From: Deltaproteobacteria bacterium
Lineage (GTDB): Bacteria; Desulfobacterota; JADFVX01
Reading direction: 5' to 3'
NCBI GenBank assembly: GCA_029860075.1
Contig: JAOUBX010000026.1
Span: 1-53,588, forward strand
Length of the DNA: 53,588 bases
Shown here: positions 52,425-53,588 of the stretch, piece by piece
Layout: each line of letters starts with the position of its first letter
Position numbering within the stretch: the stretch's first letter is position 1
Program-made: the position numbers and the translations under genes
Notes under the pieces: model-generated
Told to the model about the DNA's origin: nothing
Databases searched by the model: none
Seen by the model: the letters and a program-made list of their open reading frames with translations, nothing else

Positions 52425-53588
52425 ATGTTCCAGAGACAGAAAAGAGGCTTCACAGGGATACTTTTATTAGGGGTAATTTTCCTCATTATCTTTATATCTC
52501 CTTACCGGTTATCAGCAAGGGAGATGATTGGCGCGGAAGAGATCATTTCCAGAATTAACAAGCTGACAGATATGCCGGGAAAGACTGAAAAAAATGAGGG
52601 CCGGGGTGAAGCAAAAAAACTCAAATCGGATATCGATAAATTCAAGGCTGTTAGAGCCACCTTGTCACCGAAGAAAGCGGTGTCCCGATGGCTCAAGCTT
52701 TATGACCGCTTCTGGCTGCTTCCCCCGGAAACATTGACCAAAATAGCCGGATACAAGAGTATGGGAAATAAAAACAGCCTTTCCCTAAAATCACTGCTCG
52801 CCTCTGTCCCACTGCCGGAAAGCTGGCATACCCTGAAAAAAGAGGTCATGGAAAGATCTTCATCGAACAAGGGAACGCCCGAGACAGCGCTCCGTTTGAT
52901 GGTATTTTATTTAACTCATGATCAGGAAAAGCTGACCAAAACCCTGGATGAGTTAAAAACAAGGGCAAAGCTCAGCGGACAGGGTGCTCTTTATTTTCTT
53001 GATACTTTAAAAATGATGGATTTCAATGAAAGTAATAAGGACAATGAAAAGTCGGTTATTAAAAAGTTCGAGACCTACCTCGCCTCCTTCGAGTCGGCAA
53101 GACCTTCAGGGATCGTCAATGTCCAGGTTCCTGACCTCCTCTCTCTCACTGACAAAAAGAAAGCCACAAAACTCATCGTCAAGGCACTTACCATCCCCGG
53201 CTTGCGGCTAAATGTCCCATCAGGCGGCAAAACACTCGATCTCGCCAAGACATTGACAATAAAGCATGAAGCCAGCCTCATCGAACCGCAGTGGACCCTC
53301 ATAACCGACACTAAAGACATAGCGCTCTATGAAGCGCTCTCAAAACGCTTTCCCGAAAAATCAAAAGACGACAGGAAAAGCGATATGTTCCAGGAGAATA
53401 GCCGCTACGGCTATGATTACGACCCTATAGATGACGATAAAATCCGTGCAAAGCTTATCTATATGCTGGGACTCATCGCGGTAGACAGAATCAGCGAAGC
53501 AAGGGACCTGGCAACAGGTATGAAGACAACAGACTTCATGGGGAAAAAGTTTAAGGCCTTATGGCAGGCATTTGAAAAAATACGCTAC
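52425..53588 (+). CDS. Large exported protein of unknown function, cut by the window end
   Basis: 388 codons with no stop to the window edge. ATG follows GGGAGGG by four bases. The N-terminus is a signal peptide (ILLLGVIFLIIFIS, then SA-R). The mature part is lysine-rich and helical with repeat-like segments, for example RLMVFYLTHDQEKLTKTLDEL and KLIYMLGLIAVDRISEAR, suggestive of TPR-like helices. No family was recognised. The C-terminal end is beyond the window. Confidence 0.7.
   Translation, partial: MFQRQKRGFTGILLLGVIFLIIFISPYRLSAREMIGAEEIISRINKLTDMPGKTEKNEGRGEAKKLKSDIDKFKAVRATLSPKKAVSRWLKLYDRFWLLPPETLTKIAGYKSMGNKNSLSLKSLLASVPLPESWHTLKKEVMERSSSNKGTPETALRLMVFYLTHDQEKLTKTLDELKTRAKLSGQGALYFLDTLKMMDFNESNKDNEKSVIKKFETYLASFESARPSGIVNVQVPDLLSLTDKKKATKLIVKALTIPGLRLNVPSGGKTLDLAKTLTIKHEASLIEPQWTLITDTKDIALYEALSKRFPEKSKDDRKSDMFQENSRYGYDYDPIDDDKIRAKLIYMLGLIAVDRISEARDLATGMKTTDFMGKKFKALWQAFEKIRY

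Overview
The window reads as a piece of a Gram-negative, motile, anaerobic-type chromosome, most like a deltaproteobacterium (Desulfobacterota sensu lato). This is inferred from the gene families (paired DUF507 genes, reverse rubrerythrin, CheC/CheD chemotaxis, sigma-54 activators, a YedF-like selenium protein and a probable selenocysteine protein) and from lipoprotein and Tat signals. No rRNA or tRNA gene was seen, so taxonomy rests on gene content alone.

Layout. 1-5730: tail of a GGDEF-type gene, PilZ, TPR and pyruvate-kinase-like genes, trpE, and a DUF2723 membrane glycosyltransferase. 5731-9371: an accessory stretch with a Fic protein, fragments of an RHH protein and a sigma-54 regulator, and seven copies of a TGTCATTCCCGA...TCGGGGATGACA repeat. 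One copy carries a GIY-YIG nuclease gene, and the short copies look like internally deleted forms of it. 9372-20081: TonB-like protein, radical SAM protein, a chemotaxis operon (cheR-mcp-cheW-cheY-cheA-cheC-cheD, then a MinD-like ATPase) and thiL. 20100-26475: lon, hsp20, two DUF507 genes with a lipoprotein, and groES-groEL under a perfect CIRCE element.

26564-31611: phosphodiesterase, queD, folE2, a hypothetical gene, a rhodanese whose catalytic codon is TGA (probable selenoprotein), a Spy/CpxP-like protein and a fused pseudouridine synthase/rRNA methyltransferase. 31853-35877: a Tat-exported class V aminotransferase-fold protein and an hxlA-hxlB (formaldehyde-fixing) pair. 36240-40341: minus-strand genes separated by attC-like sites, with a group II intron relic and an IS1182-type relic inserted in one attC. 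This resembles an integron cassette cluster without integrase. 40796-53588: reverse rubrerythrin, TerB, RmuC, a sigma-54 activator divergent from a sigma-54 promoter and a 28-codon membrane peptide gene, a 2H phosphoesterase, an L,D-transpeptidase, exported protein-repair enzymes (PIMT and lipoprotein MsrAB), a YedF-like protein, a broken HTH/nucleotidyltransferase pair and the start of a large exported protein.

Themes. Several genes suggest stress and repair biology (Lon, Hsp20, GroESL, MsrAB, PIMT, rubrerythrin), selenium use, and queuosine-type pterin chemistry (FolE2-QueD). The most notable non-genic signals are the GIY-YIG repeat family, the selenocysteine candidate, the attC cluster and the sigma-54/palindrome-controlled micro-ORF.
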